Positions 4,505 through 6,116 of a stretch of DNA of 6,116 bases are shown one piece after another. Where the stretch lies: NCBI GenBank assembly GCA_047629355.1, contig JBLHWU010000312.1, positions 1 to 6,116 on the forward strand. Direction: 5' to 3'. The notes beneath the pieces were generated by a model. The model was not told the origin of the DNA and ran no database searches. It worked only from the letters and a program-made list of their open reading frames with translations. This stretch comes from CAYUNA01 sp047629355 (lineage in GTDB: Bacteria > Bacteroidota > Bacteroidia > Chitinophagales > Saprospiraceae). The position numbers and the translations under genes are program-made. Within the stretch, counting starts at the first letter, position 1; every line of letters starts with the position of its first letter.

Positions 4505-5224
4505 ATGTTTAAAAAATTTAAAAACAGGTCAACCGAAGAAGAAATTATGGATGATTTCAATTTGCGCGGCGAGGAATTGGAACGGACTTTAAATGTCATT
4601 GAAAACATCAATCAATGGTTGGGCGGAGACTTGGTTTTATTGTCAGGGATGAAAGAAATTTTACCTAAAATAACGGATAGAAAATCACGACCCATCACTA
4701 TTTTAGATGCAGGTTGTGGGAGTGGAGATAGCTTGCGTGCCGTAGCTAATTGGAATAAAAAGCGAGGTTATGTGCTAAATTTAATCGGTTTAGATGCCAA
4801 TGAATTTACCATTGAAATAGCGCAAAAGAAAGCGGTCAATCATCCAGGTATCCAATTTCTGGCACAAGATATTTTTTTAGAAAATTGCTCTTTTGTAGGC
4901 GTTGATGTCGTCGTTTGTGGCTTATTTATGCATCATTTGACAGAAGAGGAACAATTAAGTTTCTTGCAAAAATGTTTTGATTCGGATGTTAAGGTCGTAT
5001 TGGTGAACGATTTGCATCGCCATTGGTTAGGTTATTATCTATTTCAATTAATTTGCTTCCTTTTTCGAGTGCCACATATGGTCAAGTATGACGGAAGCAT
5101 CTCAATTTTAAAGGCTTTTAAACGGTCAGATTTACAAAGTTTGATGCATAAAGCTGGTATTAAAAATTATGATTTACGTTGGAGATGGGCTTTCCGTTAC
5201 CAACTAATTGCTTACAACAAATGA
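4505..5224 (+). CDS. Class I SAM-dependent methyltransferase of a type III PKS operon
   Basis: The 239-residue product is a Rossmann-fold methyltransferase that would transfer a methyl group from S-adenosylmethionine in the cytoplasm. Motif I is ILDAGCGSGD (66-75), the acidic post-strand-2 motif is IGLDAN (94-99), QD at 121-122 is the adenine-side acidic position, and VVVCGLFMHHL (135-145) is the motif IV region. The N-terminal RSTEEEIMDD and INQWLGGD segments recur in methyltransferases encoded beside bacterial type III polyketide synthases. A fairly hydrophobic stretch (GYYLFQLICFLFRVP, 176-190) may contact a lipid-like substrate and is probably not a transmembrane helix. Start 4505 is preferred over the internal ATG 4547 because RSTEEE precedes the latter. 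The stop overlaps the next gene's ATG (ATGA). The most likely substrate is the polyketide product, giving O- or C-methylation; that is inference. No clear promoter was found in the 42 bases after the palindrome. Confidence 0.88.
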   Translation: MFKKFKNRSTEEEIMDDFNLRGEELERTLNVIENINQWLGGDLVLLSGMKEILPKITDRKSRPITILDAGCGSGDSLRAVANWNKKRGYVLNLIGLDANEFTIEIAQKKAVNHPGIQFLAQDIFLENCSFVGVDVVVCGLFMHHLTEEEQLSFLQKCFDSDVKVVLVNDLHRHWLGYYLFQLICFLFRVPHMVKYDGSISILKAFKRSDLQSLMHKAGIKNYDLRWRWAFRYQLIAYNK

Positions 5225-6116
5225 CAAAACCGAAGATTCTCGCTGTGGAAACGGCACTACCTGAATTTACCAAAACGACCGATGAAATCTTGCTCGACTT
5301 TCAAACGCATTTAGCCGACCAACCGGAACGTTTTCAGAAAAAAATCAATCGGATTTTTAAATATGCGGAAGTTGATCGTCGCTATTCGATTATGCCTGCG
5401 GAACAGGTTTTGAGCGAACTAAGTTTTGAAGAAAAGAATGATTATTATGCCAAAAAAGTCATCGAACTCTCGGAAGAAGCCTTGCAAAAAGCCTTGAAAA
5501 AGGCAAACGTCGCAGCGGATGAAATTGATTTTATCATTACCACGAGTTGTACGGGATTTATGATTCCATCGGTCGATGCGTATTTGATAAACCGGTTGAA
5601 AATGCGGCAGGATGTAGTGCGGTTGCCTGTGACCGAAATGGGCTGTGCCGCTGGGGTTTCTGCCTTGATTTATGCTAATAATTTCCTGCGGGCCAATCCT
5701 GGGAAAAAGGCAGCAATTGTAGCGGTTGAATCACCAATGTCCACCTTTCAATGGAATGATTTTTCGATGACTAACATGGTTTCTGCTGCGATTTTTGGCG
5801 ATGGTGCAGCAGCGGTTATTTTGGGAACAGATGACGATATTTTAGCGCCAACGATTGAAGATACTTCGATGTTCCACTTTTATGACGAAACGGATATGAT
5901 GGGTTTTGAATTGAAAAATTCGGGTCTGAAAATGGTTTTAGATGTCAGTGTCCCTGATAAAATTGAAGCTAATTTTGAGAAGATTCTTTTTCCGTTTTTA
6001 GAAAAGAATAACTTGACAATTGAGGATGTTCAGCATTTGATTTTTCACCCTGGAGGGAAGAAGATTGTGAAAATTACAGAGGAGTTGTTTGGAAAATTAG
6101 GGAAAGATTTGAGCGA
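5221..6116 (+). CDS. Type III polyketide synthase (chalcone synthase-like), 3' truncated by window end
   Basis: The first 298 residues of a thiolase-fold type III polyketide synthase are present; the family usually runs 350-390, so roughly the last 50-90 are missing. These homodimeric cytoplasmic enzymes extend an acyl-CoA starter with malonyl-CoA and cyclise the chain to pyrones, resorcinols or related phenolics. The catalytic Cys is C142 in TEMGCAAGVSAL (138-149) and the catalytic His is H276 in LIFHPGG (273-279); the third catalytic residue, Asn, would lie beyond the window. Also visible are TTSCTGFMIPSVDAYL (107-122) and FGDGAAAVIL (192-201). The ATG (5221-5223) overlaps the methyltransferase stop (5222-5224), so translation is probably coupled. 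The reading frame is open to the edge with no frameshift. Starter and product cannot be read from the sequence. The pairing resembles bpsA-bpsB of Bacillus and srsA-srsB of Streptomyces, although those methyltransferases are of a different type. Confidence 0.93.
   Translation, partial: MTKPKILAVETALPEFTKTTDEILLDFQTHLADQPERFQKKINRIFKYAEVDRRYSIMPAEQVLSELSFEEKNDYYAKKVIELSEEALQKALKKANVAADEIDFIITTSCTGFMIPSVDAYLINRLKMRQDVVRLPVTEMGCAAGVSALIYANNFLRANPGKKAAIVAVESPMSTFQWNDFSMTNMVSAAIFGDGAAAVILGTDDDILAPTIEDTSMFHFYDETDMMGFELKNSGLKMVLDVSVPDKIEANFEKILFPFLEKNNLTIEDVQHLIFHPGGKKIVKITEELFGKLGKDLS

Overview
The window looks like a piece of an AT-rich Bacteroidota chromosome, probably from a draft assembly. Three things support this. 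The housekeeping proteins (XseA, XseB, YaaA, a DUF2853 protein) resemble Bacteroidota versions in length and motifs. Several upstream regions carry the Bacteroidota -7 box TAnnTTTG. Strong Shine-Dalgarno sequences are missing in front of the genes. I cannot name a genus from the sequence alone. Base 1 falls inside a repeat that recurs perfectly at 3422, as expected if a contig broke in a multi-copy element.

Layout. 1-635 has no gene and consists of repeats and fold-back sequences: a 195-bp repeat, a fold-back with a pyrimidine-rich loop, a 90-bp MITE-like element, and a more G+C-rich structured stretch. 636-2147 (minus strand) holds xseA-xseB, both subunits of exonuclease VII, with a REP-like palindrome between them. 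yaaA (2305-3066, plus strand) diverges from xseA. 3067-3779 is another gene-poor stretch with an orphan promoter-like motif, a long hairpin, the second exact copy of the 195-bp repeat and a nested hairpin. Then come a DUF2853 gene (3780-4118) with a very clear intrinsic terminator, and a 250-bp palindromic element interrupted at its loop by the second, inverted copy of the 90-bp MITE. The right end holds a class I SAM-dependent methyltransferase (4505-5224) overlapping by 4 bp a type III polyketide synthase (5221 to the window edge, truncated).

Function. XseA and XseB form one enzyme that degrades single-stranded DNA. YaaA belongs to a family tied in E. coli to peroxide resistance and DNA binding. 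The DUF2853 protein has no known function. The methyltransferase-polyketide synthase pair is very probably the start of a small biosynthetic operon making a methylated alkylpyrone-, alkylresorcinol- or similar phenolic-type product; the rest lies outside the window.

The most unusual aspect is the density and layering of non-coding repeats: two families present twice, at least four further fold-backs, and one clear nested insertion whose empty site can be reconstructed. No CRISPR array, tRNA, rRNA or recognisable transposase is present, so any mobility would depend on enzymes encoded elsewhere.
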